This document shows positions 1 through 7,262 of a stretch of DNA of 36,375 nt, in pieces. Every line of letters starts with the position of its first letter. Position 1 is the stretch's first letter. The stretch is taken from contig NZ_WEGJ01000051.1 of the NCBI RefSeq assembly GCF_009604385.1, forward strand, positions 1-36,375. Reading direction: 5' to 3'. The translations under genes and the position numbers were made by a program. Below the pieces are notes generated by a model. That model was not told the origin of the DNA, ran no database searches, and saw only the letters and a program-made list of their open reading frames with translations. This DNA comes from Streptomyces smaragdinus (GTDB lineage Bacteria > Actinomycetota > Actinomycetes > Streptomycetales > Streptomycetaceae).

Positions 1-2
1 GT

Positions 3-68
3 TCGACACGCCTGCGCGCGTACGGGAAACGCGCCTGGATGGACCACGACGCGGCAGTACGCGCGTAG
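3..68 (+). CDS. possible 3' end of a truncated upstream gene
   Basis: Frame 3 is open from the window edge to a TAG at 66-68 and encodes about 21 residues ending in Met-Asp-His-Asp-Ala-Ala-Val-Arg-Ala. Third codon positions are mostly G or C, as in the real genes here. A repeat-type hairpin that could terminate an upstream gene follows at 174-196. Frames 1 and 2 are also open, so the assignment is weak. No family can be recognised. Confidence 0.25.
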   Translation, partial: STRLRAYGKRAWMDHDAAVRA

Positions 69-154
69 GTGTGTCGGGCGGCCCCGACCCACTTCACGCC
101 CACGCGCACCCCGGCAGACCAGACACCGCCCCCGAGGCCAAGACACCCACCGCC

Positions 155-174
155 AGCCCGGCCGGCGTTTGAGG
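155..174 (+). repeat. Streptomyces-type intergenic repeat, copy 1
   Basis: The 20 bases AGCCCGGCCGGCGTTTGAGG closely match 13274-13293, where AGCCCGTCCGGCGTTCGAGG is found. From memory, this sequence is very common between genes in Streptomyces. It runs directly into the inverted repeat at 174-196. It marks intergenic DNA and says nothing about gene function. Confidence 0.6.
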
Positions 175-196
175 CCTCCGGCCGAAGGCCGGAGGC
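174..196 (+). terminator. perfect hairpin, probable terminator of the upstream gene
   Basis: GCCTCCGGCC (174-183) pairs without mismatch with GGCCGGAGGC (187-196) around a GAA loop. No T-run follows, which is usual for terminator-like hairpins in Streptomyces. It lies between the putative upstream gene end and the encapsulin gene. Confidence 0.5.
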
Positions 197-202
197 GCGA
201 AA

Positions 203-300
203 GCCGACGCAACCGCCAGCCGAAGACCGCCGCACACGGCCACCGGCCGGAGGCACACCGCCGCGCGACGGAGGCCGACGCAACCGCCGGCCAAAGACCG
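203..300 (+). repeat. imperfect 27-bp direct repeat upstream of the encapsulin gene
   Basis: Two 27-base units, 203-229 and 274-300, start GCCGACGCAACCGCC and end AGACCG. They differ at two positions, and their starts are 71 bases apart. They lie in the stretch 69-426, which has no convincing gene: the long open frames there look like products of GC-rich sequence. The repeats could be decayed intergenic repeat units or regulatory, and the sequence does not decide. Confidence 0.5.
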
Positions 301-390
301 ACCCCCCACCGCCGCACCGACGGAGACAGACCCCGGAACCACATATACCTAACCACTCAAATCCCCATACAACCATGCTCTTTCGGGCGA

Positions 391-414
391 TTGCCGCCGC
401 CCCGCGGCGGTCAA
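391..414 (+). promoter_or_regulatory. GC-rich hairpin in the encapsulin leader
   Basis: CCGCCGC (394-400) pairs with GCGGCGG (404-410) around CCC. The flanks TTG and CAA can extend the stem across one unpaired base. The structure ends 12 bases before the ATG at 427 and just before the GGAG at 421-424, so it could affect ribosome access. The leader before it (about 325-385) is noticeably AT-richer, with TATACC at 344-349 as a possible -10 element. Confidence 0.4.
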
Positions 415-426
415 CACGATGGAGCA

Positions 427-1809
427 ATGACGACAGTCGAAGAGCACGCGCAGCAAAGTCTCGCCACAGCCGCCGCCAAGAACCTGGCGACGACCACCAA
501 GACCCCGCCCCAGATGCAGGCCATCTCCTCCCGATGGCTGCTCCGCGTCCTGCCCTGGGTGGACGTGCGAGGTGGCACATACCGGGTGAACCGAAGGCTC
601 ACGCACACCCTCGGGGACGGCCGCGTCGAGTTCGTCGCGACCGGGAGCGACGTCCGGGTCATCCCGCAGGAGCTGCGCGAGCTCGCCCCGCTGCGGGCGT
701 TCGAGGACGACGCGGCCCTCGCCGCCCTCGCCGGGGGCTTCCAGCAGCGTGAGGTGGCGGCGGGCGAGGTCGTCGTGGCCGGTGGCGAGCCCGCCGACAA
801 GGTGGTCCTCATCGCGCACGGGCGGCTCGACAAGCTGGGCGAGGGAAAGTACGGCGACGAGACCGTCCTCGGCGTCCTCGCCGACGGTGACCACGCCGGC
901 GCCGAGCTGCTGCTCGGCGCCGAGGGCAGCTGGCCGTTCACGCTGCAGGCCGTCACCCGGGCCACCGTGCTGACCCTCGACCGCGCCGCCCTGCAGGGGG
1001 TGCTCGACGCGCACGGGGAGCTCGCCGGGCACCTCGCGGAGTTCCGCGCGCTGCCCCAGCAGCGGCAGAACCGCTCCGGCGAGGCGGAGATCGAGCTGGC
1101 GTCCGGGCTGAGCGGGGAGTACCGGCTGCCGGTCGCGTTCGCCGACTACGAGCTGGCGCCGCGCGAGTACGACCTGAGCGTCGCCCAGACCGTGCTGCGG
1201 GTGCACACCCGAGTCGCCGACCTCTACAACGAGCCGATGAACCAGACCGAGCAGCAGCTCCGGCTCACCGTCGAGGCCCTGAAGGAGCGCCAGGAGCACG
1301 ACCTCATCAACAACCCGGAATTCGGCCTCCTCCACAACGCCGACCTCAAGCAGCGCGTCCACACCCGCTCCGGCCCGCCCACCCCCGACGACCTCGACGA
1401 GCTGCTGAGCCGCCGCCGCGAGACGAACGTCCTGCTCGCCCACCCGCAGACCATCTCGGCCATCGGCCGCGAGCTGAACGCCCGCGGTCTGGTCCCCGCC
1501 CCCGTGCCGTTCGAGGGCGGCGAGGTGCTGGGCTGGCGCGGGGTGCCGATCCTGCCGTGCAACAAGATCCCGGTGACGCAGGAGCGTACGAGCTCCGTCA
1601 TCGCGATGCGGCTGGGCGCGGAGAACCAGGGCGTCGTGGGCCTGCACCAGAAGGGCCTGCCCGACGAGATCGAGCCGGGGCTGAACGTCCGCTTCATGGG
1701 CATCGACGACCAGGCCATCATGTCGTACCTGGTCAGCGTGTACTTCTCGACGGCCGTCCTGGTCCCCGACGCCCTCGGCGTCCTCGAGGACGTGGAGATC
1801 GGCCACTGA
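427..1809 (+). CDS. eshA: family 2B encapsulin shell protein with cyclic-nucleotide-binding-like domain (EshA type)
   Basis: This 460-residue protein is recognised as the EshA/SrpI-like encapsulin family: HK97-fold subunits that self-assemble into a cytosolic shell around a cargo enzyme. The N-terminal arm (about 1-80) carries the family signature MTTVEEHAQQSLAT and SSRWLLR.LPWV. Residues 82-208 form a CRP-like cyclic-nucleotide-binding domain insertion. Residues 215-460 resume the shell fold, ending in the conserved segment around GLNVRFMG. The normal phosphate-binding cassette (FGE.al..., RxAT) is eroded to GAELLLGAEGSW around 158-169, so nucleotide binding is doubtful. ATG 427 was chosen because it gives the family N-terminus; GGAG at 421-424 is close. 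The stop overlaps the cyclase start by one base, so the cyclase is the expected cargo. The family call is confident; ligand and cargo are inferred. Confidence 0.9.
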   Translation: MTTVEEHAQQSLATAAAKNLATTTKTPPQMQAISSRWLLRVLPWVDVRGGTYRVNRRLTHTLGDGRVEFVATGSDVRVIPQELRELAPLRAFEDDAALAALAGGFQQREVAAGEVVVAGGEPADKVVLIAHGRLDKLGEGKYGDETVLGVLADGDHAGAELLLGAEGSWPFTLQAVTRATVLTLDRAALQGVLDAHGELAGHLAEFRALPQQRQNRSGEAEIELASGLSGEYRLPVAFADYELAPREYDLSVAQTVLRVHTRVADLYNEPMNQTEQQLRLTVEALKERQEHDLINNPEFGLLHNADLKQRVHTRSGPPTPDDLDELLSRRRETNVLLAHPQTISAIGRELNARGLVPAPVPFEGGEVLGWRGVPILPCNKIPVTQERTSSVIAMRLGAENQGVVGLHQKGLPDEIEPGLNVRFMGIDDQAIMSYLVSVYFSTAVLVPDALGVLEDVEIGH

Positions 1810-3980
1810 TGCCATCCCGTACGGGGCGCGAGCCGTCCTTCCGGCTGCCGGACTTCTATCTGCCGTATCCGGCCCGCCTCAGCCCGTACACAGTCCGGGC
1901 CCGGGAGCACTCCCGGGCCTGGGCCCGCGGGCACGGCATGCTCGAGGGCTCCGGTGTGTGGACCACGGCCGATCTGGACGCCCACGACTACGCGCTGCTG
2001 TGCGGCTACACCCACCCCGACGCCCCCGCGGACCGGCTGGACACGGTCACCGACTGGTACGTGTGGGTGTTCTTCTTCGACGACAACTTCCTGGAGCTCT
2101 TCAAACGCACCGGCGACCGCGCCGCCGGGCGCGCCCATCTGGAGCGGCTGGAGCGGTTCATGCCGCTGGACCTCGACACCGAGGTCCCCGAGCCGGTCAA
2201 TCCGGTGGAGGCCGGGCTGCGGGATCTGTGGGCCCGTACCTGTCCGGTGATGTCGCGGGCCTGGCGGGAGCGGTTCGCGGGGGTGATCCGGGCGCTGCTC
2301 GACGAGTCCGACTGGGAGCTCGCCAACATCAACGAGGGGCGGATCGCCAACCCCGTCGAGTACATCGAGATGCGCCGCAAGGTCGGCGGCGCCCCCTGGT
2401 CGGCGTGTCTGGTGGAGTACGCGGCGGGCGCCGAGGTGCCGCCGCGGGTGACCGGTTCGCGTCCGCTGCGGGTGCTGTGCGACACGTTCGCCGACGCCGT
2501 GCATCTGCGCAACGACCTGTTCTCGTACCAGCGCGAAGTCGAGGACGAGGGGGAGCTCAGCAACGGGGTGCTGGTGCTGGAGACGTTCCTGGGCGTCTCC
2601 ACGCAGGAGGCCGCCGACCGGGTCAACGAACTGCTGACCTCCCGGCTGCAGCAGTTCGACCACACCGTCCTCACCGAGCTGCCCTCGCTGGGGCTGGACG
2701 GGGCGGAGGCGGCGGCTGTCCTCACGTACGCGAAGGGGCTGCAGGACTGGCAGTCCGGGGGCCACGAGTGGCATCTGCGCTCCGGCCGCTACATGAACGA
2801 GGGCGCCCTGGACGCCGGTCCGCGGCTGCCCGGCGCCCCGACGGGCTTCGGGGTGTCCGCCGCGCACGTCCGGCAGGCGCTGCGCAAGCACCGGCACGCG
2901 CCGTATCAGCCCACGGGGCCGTCGCTGCTGCCGGAGTTCCGGCTTCCCTATGCGCTGCGGCTCAACCCTCATCTGCCGCAGGCGCGGCGGAATCTGCGGG
3001 CGTGGGCCCGGCGCACGGGTGTGCTGGGGGGCGTGTGGGACGAGGCGCGATTCGACGCCGCCGACGTGGCGCTGTGCGCGGCGGGGCTGCGGCCGGAGGC
3101 GGCGCCCGGGGAGCTGGACGAGGTCGCCGCGTGGCTGTGCTGGGGGACGTACGCCGACGACCACTACGCGCGGGTCTTTGGTACGGCGCGCGATGTGGCG
3201 GGGGCGCGGGCGTGCAACGAGCGGCTGTGGCTGCAGATGCCCCTGGACGGCTCCCCGCCGCCGGCGCCCGGGGACGCGCTGGCGGCGGGGCTGGCGGACG
3301 TGTGGGCGCGGACGGCCGGGGGGCTGGACACGGCGGGGCGGGCGAGGCTGCGGCGGTCGGTGCGGGTGATGCTCGACGCGTGGATCTGGGAGCTGGAGAA
3401 CGCCGCCGAGCACCGGATCCCCGATCCCGTGGACTACGTCGAGATGCGCCGGGAGACGTACGGCGCCGAGCTGATCGCGGGCCTCGGGCCGGCGGGGCGC
3501 GGGGTGCCGGACCGGGTGCGGTGCAGTACGCCGTTCCAGGCCGTGCGGAACGCGGCCGCGGACTACACGTGCCTGGTCAACGACGTGTTCTCGTACCAGA
3601 AGGAGATCGAGTTCGAGGGGGAGACACACAACGCGCTGCTGGTCACGCAGAACTTCTTCGACTGCGACTACCCCGCCGCGCTACGGATCGTGGACGACCT
3701 GATGAACGGGCGCCTGGCCCAGTTCGTGCACCTCACCGAGGAGGAGCTGCCGGCGCTCTGCGACGCGCTGGCCCTGGACGCCGACGCGCAGGCGGCGGTG
3801 GACGCCTTCGTCGGGGAGCTGCGGGACTCCATGGCCGGCTCCCTCAACTGGCACCGCCACGCCGCCCGTTACCGCGAGGCGGAGCTGCGCCGGGTCGCGG
3901 GAGGCGGGCCGCGGGCGATTCTGTACCCGAATGGCGGATACGTACCGACCCGATCGGGGGCGTTCGCTGGGCCACACTGA
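1809..3980 (+). CDS. two-domain sesquiterpene cyclase, germacradienol/geosmin synthase-like
   Basis: This 723-residue protein has two class I terpene synthase domains in tandem, the architecture and length of germacradienol/geosmin synthase. The N-domain (about 10-330) has DDNFLE (91-96; usually DDHFLE) and NDLFSYQREVE (235-245). In the reference family this half converts farnesyl diphosphate to germacradienol. The C-domain (about 372-692) has DDHYA (450-454; usually DDYYP) and NDVFSYQKEIE (591-601); in geosmin synthase it turns germacradienol into geosmin. Both metal sites keep the paired Asp and the NSE-type motif, but the variant residues leave the product open. It starts in a TGATG overlap with the encapsulin gene, so it is probably translationally coupled and encapsulated. 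It lacks the long disordered N-terminal extension of 2-MIB synthases. The 30-residue Gly/Pro tail (693-723) or linker (335-372) could act as the targeting segment. No C-methyltransferase gene is nearby. Confidence 0.88.
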   Translation: MPSRTGREPSFRLPDFYLPYPARLSPYTVRAREHSRAWARGHGMLEGSGVWTTADLDAHDYALLCGYTHPDAPADRLDTVTDWYVWVFFFDDNFLELFKRTGDRAAGRAHLERLERFMPLDLDTEVPEPVNPVEAGLRDLWARTCPVMSRAWRERFAGVIRALLDESDWELANINEGRIANPVEYIEMRRKVGGAPWSACLVEYAAGAEVPPRVTGSRPLRVLCDTFADAVHLRNDLFSYQREVEDEGELSNGVLVLETFLGVSTQEAADRVNELLTSRLQQFDHTVLTELPSLGLDGAEAAAVLTYAKGLQDWQSGGHEWHLRSGRYMNEGALDAGPRLPGAPTGFGVSAAHVRQALRKHRHAPYQPTGPSLLPEFRLPYALRLNPHLPQARRNLRAWARRTGVLGGVWDEARFDAADVALCAAGLRPEAAPGELDEVAAWLCWGTYADDHYARVFGTARDVAGARACNERLWLQMPLDGSPPPAPGDALAAGLADVWARTAGGLDTAGRARLRRSVRVMLDAWIWELENAAEHRIPDPVDYVEMRRETYGAELIAGLGPAGRGVPDRVRCSTPFQAVRNAAADYTCLVNDVFSYQKEIEFEGETHNALLVTQNFFDCDYPAALRIVDDLMNGRLAQFVHLTEEELPALCDALALDADAQAAVDAFVGELRDSMAGSLNWHRHAARYREAELRRVAGGGPRAILYPNGGYVPTRSGAFAGPH

Positions 3981-4020
3981 CCGGAGCCGTAGACGGTCCG
4001 CGTGGGAGGGCGACGACCCG

Positions 4021-4215
4021 ATGTCCGTATCGATCTCCGTGGTGCTGCTGCTCCTCATCCTCGCGGTGGTCTTCCTGCGCAGCGGCCATCTGAAGACGAC
4101 GCACGCCGTGGTGTGCGTCCTGCTGGGCTTCTATCTCGCCAGCACGACGATGGCGCCCACCATCCAGACGGGTCTGAACGCGACCGCCAACATGGTGTCC
4201 AGCATCCAGCCGTGA
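4021..4215 (+). CDS. small two-helix membrane protein, unknown function
   Basis: This 64-residue protein has a hydrophobic helix at about 4-20 (VSISVVLLLLILAVVF), a short basic loop (LRSGHLKTTH) and a second hydrophobic segment at about 29-45. A polar tail (about 46-64) follows. ATG 4021 is preferred over upstream in-frame starts because GGGAGGG lies about 12 bases before it and the longer forms would overlap the cyclase. It begins 40 bases after the cyclase stop on the same strand, so it may be the third gene of the encapsulin operon. I recall similar small proteins in Streptomyces but cannot assign a role. Convergent with the polymerase gene, 4 bases apart. Confidence 0.72.
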   Translation: MSVSISVVLLLLILAVVFLRSGHLKTTHAVVCVLLGFYLASTTMAPTIQTGLNATANMVSSIQP

Positions 4216-4219
4216 CCCC

Positions 4220-5887
4220 TCACTTGGCGTCCGCATAACACTCCACGGCCGCCGTCGTGAACGGGAAGCGCACCGGCGTCTGACCGAACGCGATCCGCGC
4301 CGCGTCCGCCGCCGCCGCGGCGATCGTCTCGCGGACCGCGTCCACCTCGGCGGCCGGGCAGTGCACGATCACCTCGTCGTGCTGGAAGAACACCAGCTCA
4401 CCGGCCCGCCCCGCCGCGTGCAGCCGCTGCCGGATGCCCGCCAGGAGCAGCAGCGCCCAGTCCGCGGCGCTGCCCTGCACCACGTAGTTCCGCGTGAAAC
4501 GCCCGCGCGCCCGGGCCGCGCTCGTCGTCCCGTACGCCGGCGCCGCGTCGTCCTGCGGCAGGCCCGCCTCGCCGGTGTCGGCGCCGGCGGACGGCGGGCA
4601 GGTGCGCCCCAGATGCGTACGGACCAGGCGGCCCTCCTCCCCGGCGCGGGCGGCGTCGTCGACGTAGGCGACGGCCCGGGGGAAGCGGCGGCGCAGGTCG
4701 GCGAGGTACTTCAGCGCGTCGCCGGAGGTCTGGCCGTAGATCGCGCCGAGCAGCGCCAGCTTGGCCTCCGCCCGGCCGCCGGGGAACGCCCGGTCGGCGA
4801 GCGCCGCGTACAGGTCCCGGTCGCTGCCCGAGGCCTCCATCAGCCCCCGGTCGCCGGAGACCGCCGCGAGGATACGGGGCTCCATCTGGTCGGCGTCGGC
4901 GACGACGAGCCGCCAGCCGGGGTCGGCGACGACCGCACGCCGGATGACCTTGGGGATCTGCAGGGCGCCGCCGCCGTTGGTGGTCCAGCGGCCGGAGACG
5001 GTCCCGCCGGGGGTGTACTCGGGGCGGAAGCGGCCGTCGCCGTCCACCCAGGTGCGCAGCCACTGCCAGCCGTGGGCGGTGTGCAGCCGGTAGAGCCGCT
5101 TGTACTCCAGCAGCGGCTCGACGGCGGGGTGCTCGATCTGCCGGAGCTCCCATTTACGGGTCGACGTGAGCCGGATGCCCGCCTGCGTGAACGCCTTGAG
5201 GACGTTGGCGGGCAGGTCGGGGCGGACGCGGCGGCCGAACGCGGCGGAGATCTCCTCCGCCAGCGCCGCCAGCCGCGGGGGCTCGAGGCCGCCCGGATAG
5301 CGCCCGCCGAGGAGCTCGGTGAGGAGGGCGTCGTGGACGTCGGCGCGCCAGGGAACGCCCGCCCGGCGCATCTCCGCGGCGACGAGGGCGCCGGCGGACT
5401 CGGCGGTGATCAGGAGCTCCATCCGGCGGGGGTCCGCCGTACGGGCCCGGCGGCGCTCCTGGTCCTCGTACACCTCGAGGAGGGCGTCGAGGGGGTCCGC
5501 GTCCTCGGGGAGGGCGGGGCCGGGGGCGGCGGTGTCGAAGAGGGAGGGCTGCGGCTCGGCCTCGGTGTGCGGGCGCTCGGGGAGGTCCTCGGGGACGGGG
5601 AGGGCGTGCAGGCGGGCGTGGGCGGCGGGGAGGCTGCGGGGGAGGCCGTGGTCGCCCGCGTGGGCCAGCAGAAGCGTTTCCGCGGTCTCGACGTCGTAGC
5701 ACCGGCCGACGCGCACGCCGCCCGCCAGCAGCCGCGGATACACGCCCGCGGTGCGTCGCCAGATCCACCGCGTCGCCTCCGGGTGGGCCCGCACCGCCGC
5801 GACGGCGTCCGGATACCGCCGCGCGTCGCCCCCGAGCGGGCGGACGGCGGCGGATCCGTCCGCGTACTCGGCCAGCGCCCACCTCAT
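4220..5887 (-). CDS. DNA polymerase I-family protein with degenerate 3'-5' exonuclease region
   Basis: This 555-residue family-A polymerase resembles the stand-alone actinobacterial proteins usually annotated as bifunctional 3'-5' exonuclease/DNA polymerase. The palm and finger motifs are present: motif A as DADQMEPR (Pol I has DYSQIELR), motif B as RAEAKLALLGAIYG (RxxxK...YG), and motif C as QHDEV. The template-contact segment SGRWTTNGGGALQIPK is also clear. The N-terminal 110 residues align only loosely with the exonuclease domain and lack its DxE and YxxxD catalytic signatures, and no 5'-nuclease domain is present. It is therefore expected to polymerise but not proofread, possibly in repair. 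ATG 5887 faces the nitrilase gene across a 75-bp divergent promoter region. The family call is strong; the cellular role is inferred. Confidence 0.88.
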   Translation of the reverse strand: MRWALAEYADGSAAVRPLGGDARRYPDAVAAVRAHPEATRWIWRRTAGVYPRLLAGGVRVGRCYDVETAETLLLAHAGDHGLPRSLPAAHARLHALPVPEDLPERPHTEAEPQPSLFDTAAPGPALPEDADPLDALLEVYEDQERRRARTADPRRMELLITAESAGALVAAEMRRAGVPWRADVHDALLTELLGGRYPGGLEPPRLAALAEEISAAFGRRVRPDLPANVLKAFTQAGIRLTSTRKWELRQIEHPAVEPLLEYKRLYRLHTAHGWQWLRTWVDGDGRFRPEYTPGGTVSGRWTTNGGGALQIPKVIRRAVVADPGWRLVVADADQMEPRILAAVSGDRGLMEASGSDRDLYAALADRAFPGGRAEAKLALLGAIYGQTSGDALKYLADLRRRFPRAVAYVDDAARAGEEGRLVRTHLGRTCPPSAGADTGEAGLPQDDAAPAYGTTSAARARGRFTRNYVVQGSAADWALLLLAGIRQRLHAAGRAGELVFFQHDEVIVHCPAAEVDAVRETIAAAAADAARIAFGQTPVRFPFTTAAVECYADAK

Positions 5888-5962
5888 ACCCCGAGTCTGT
5901 CACCGCCCTCCGACAACCGGCGGAGCATAATCACGTAAAACCTACCGAACAGGACGTGACCC

Positions 5963-6805
5963 ATGCGCGTCGCGCTGGCCCAGACCGACCCCCTGCTCGG
6001 CGACGTCGACCACAACCTGGCCGTGGCCCGCGACCTCACCGACCAGGCCGCCGACCAGCACGCCGACCTGATCGTCTTCCCCGAGCTCAGCCTCAACGGC
6101 TACCACCTCGGCGGCATCGGCCGGGACACGTCCCTCCCCCTGGACGACCCCCGCCTGAAGGACCTCAGCAGGCACGGCCCCGGCGTCCTCGCCGGCCTGC
6201 ACGAACACACCGGCCTGCGCGCCTACAACACCTCCGTCTACTACGCCGACGGCGCGATCGTCCACGCCCACCGCAAGCTCTACCTCCCCAACTACCTGGC
6301 CTGGGAGGAACGCAAGCACGTCAGCCCCGGCCAGACCATGCGCGCCTACGACCTGCCCACCGTCGCCGGCGGCCGCGCCGCGACCCTCGTCTGCAACGAC
6401 GCCTGGCAGCCCGTCCTCCCCTGGCTCGGCGTCCAGGACGGCGCCGAGGTGTTCTTCGTGCCGACGAACAGCGCCGCGAGCCTCGACCCCGAGGCCATGG
6501 ACACGGAGGTCTACTGGGACACCCTCCTCGCGTACACCGCGAAGATGCTCCAGTGCTGGGTGGTGTTCGTGAACCGCGTCGGCAACGAGAACGGCGCCTC
6601 CTTCTGGGGCGGCTCCCGGGTGATCGACCCGCGCGGCGCCGTCGTCGCGCAGGCCCCGAAATGGGAGCCGGCGCTCGTGACCGTGGACATCGACGTCCAC
6701 GAGGCCCGGCGGAACCGGCGGGCCGTCCCGCTCGTCGCAGAGGCACGGCTCGGTCTGGTCGCCCGCGAGGTCCACCGTCTGATCGACGAGGGAGGGGACA
6801 GCTGA
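5963..6805 (+). CDS. carbon-nitrogen hydrolase (nitrilase superfamily amidohydrolase)
   Basis: This 280-residue single-domain protein has the Glu-Lys-Cys catalytic triad of the nitrilase superfamily: E41 in FPELSLNGY, K105 in HRKLYLPNY and C144 in LVCNDAWQP. Such enzymes hydrolyse the C-N bond of amides or carbamoyl compounds. The sequence most resembles the glutaminase half of NAD+ synthetase-type proteins, but no synthetase domain is fused or adjacent, so the substrate is unknown. AGGA at 5951-5954 supports ATG 5963. It is monocistronic and divergent from the polymerase gene. No signal peptide is seen, so it should be cytoplasmic. Confidence 0.85.
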   Translation: MRVALAQTDPLLGDVDHNLAVARDLTDQAADQHADLIVFPELSLNGYHLGGIGRDTSLPLDDPRLKDLSRHGPGVLAGLHEHTGLRAYNTSVYYADGAIVHAHRKLYLPNYLAWEERKHVSPGQTMRAYDLPTVAGGRAATLVCNDAWQPVLPWLGVQDGAEVFFVPTNSAASLDPEAMDTEVYWDTLLAYTAKMLQCWVVFVNRVGNENGASFWGGSRVIDPRGAVVAQAPKWEPALVTVDIDVHEARRNRRAVPLVAEARLGLVAREVHRLIDEGGDS

Positions 6806-6926
6806 CAAAGCGGTCATCTCATTGCCTGTGCAACGGGGCCGGGGGGAGGGCAAATCATGACACAAGCGCCGCGCGCACCCCTCTGGCCTCAGTAAACGCG
6901 CTGCGGAAGTGGGCGTTCACCATACG

Positions 6927-6972
6927 TGCACGTGCATTTGCCGATGCAGATGCACGTCAACGCAGCTATGAT
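6927..6972 (+). promoter_or_regulatory. operator-like inverted repeat and -10 element of the DUF397 gene
   Basis: TGCACGTGCA (6927-6936) begins a larger inverted repeat. ACGTGCATTTGC (6930-6941) and GCAGATGCACGT (6946-6957) are complementary at 11 of 12 positions across a CGAT spacer. TATGAT at 6967-6972 is a good -10 hexamer, but there is no matching -35, as expected for an activator-dependent promoter. The reverse complement of 6927-6942 (GGCAAATGCACGTGCA) matches 9347-9362 at 15 of 16 positions. This suggests one regulator, probably the XRE protein encoded at 9544, controls both sites. Confidence 0.6.
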
Positions 6973-7013
6973 CCACAGCAGTTGACATCGGCAACTGATT
7001 ATTGGAGAGCCCC

Positions 7014-7253
7014 GTGGCCCAGGCGTACAACGGCATGCCAGCCGGAGATCTTCACGGTGCCGTATGGCAGAAGAGCCGCCACAGCAATTCGCAGGGAACG
7101 TGCGTGGAATTCGCGAAGTTGCCGGGCGGCGAGATAGCCGTACGCAACTCGCGCTTCCCGGACTCCCCCGCCCTCATCTACACCCCGGCCGAGATCGAGG
7201 CCATGCTCCTCGGGGTGAAGGACGGCGAGTTCGACCACCTCGTCCACGGCTGA
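7014..7253 (+). CDS. DUF397-domain protein, WhiJ-type system component
   Basis: This 79-residue protein fits the DUF397 pattern: W(R/Q)KS with a following Gly-x-Cys-Val-Glu (WQKSRHS...GTCVEFA), then the VAVR(D/N)S motif (IAVRNSRFPDSP) and a YTPAEI segment near the C-terminus. In Streptomyces many DUF397 proteins are encoded beside XRE-DUF5753 regulators and anti-sigma-like ATPases, and the best-studied locus (whiJ) affects sporulation timing. Both partner types are encoded within 3 kb here. GTG 7014 was chosen over TTG 7002 because GGAG (7004-7007) sits 6 bases before it. The promoter carries an operator-like inverted repeat. The family call is confident; the partnership is inferred. Confidence 0.83.
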   Translation: MAQAYNGMPAGDLHGAVWQKSRHSNSQGTCVEFAKLPGGEIAVRNSRFPDSPALIYTPAEIEAMLLGVKDGEFDHLVHG

Positions 7254-7262
7254 TCCCGCAGG

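Noticed and set aside
203..300. CRISPR array
   Set aside because: Only two imperfect units occur, with a GC-rich spacer and no cas genes.
69..752. Long open frames upstream of and overlapping the encapsulin gene (also 169-426)
   Set aside because: They are rich in Pro and Arg with poor third-position bias and cover repeats and the leader; the encapsulin family N-terminus starts at 427.
1224..3629. 801-codon minus-strand frame opposite the encapsulin and cyclase genes
   Set aside because: It is the antisense of two clearly recognised genes; its Arg/Pro/Gln-rich translation matches no family.
6982..6987. TTGACA as a -35 box for the DUF397 gene
   Set aside because: A -10 at the proper distance would fall on the ribosome-binding site; TATGAT at 6967 is the better -10 and this hexamer lies downstream of it.
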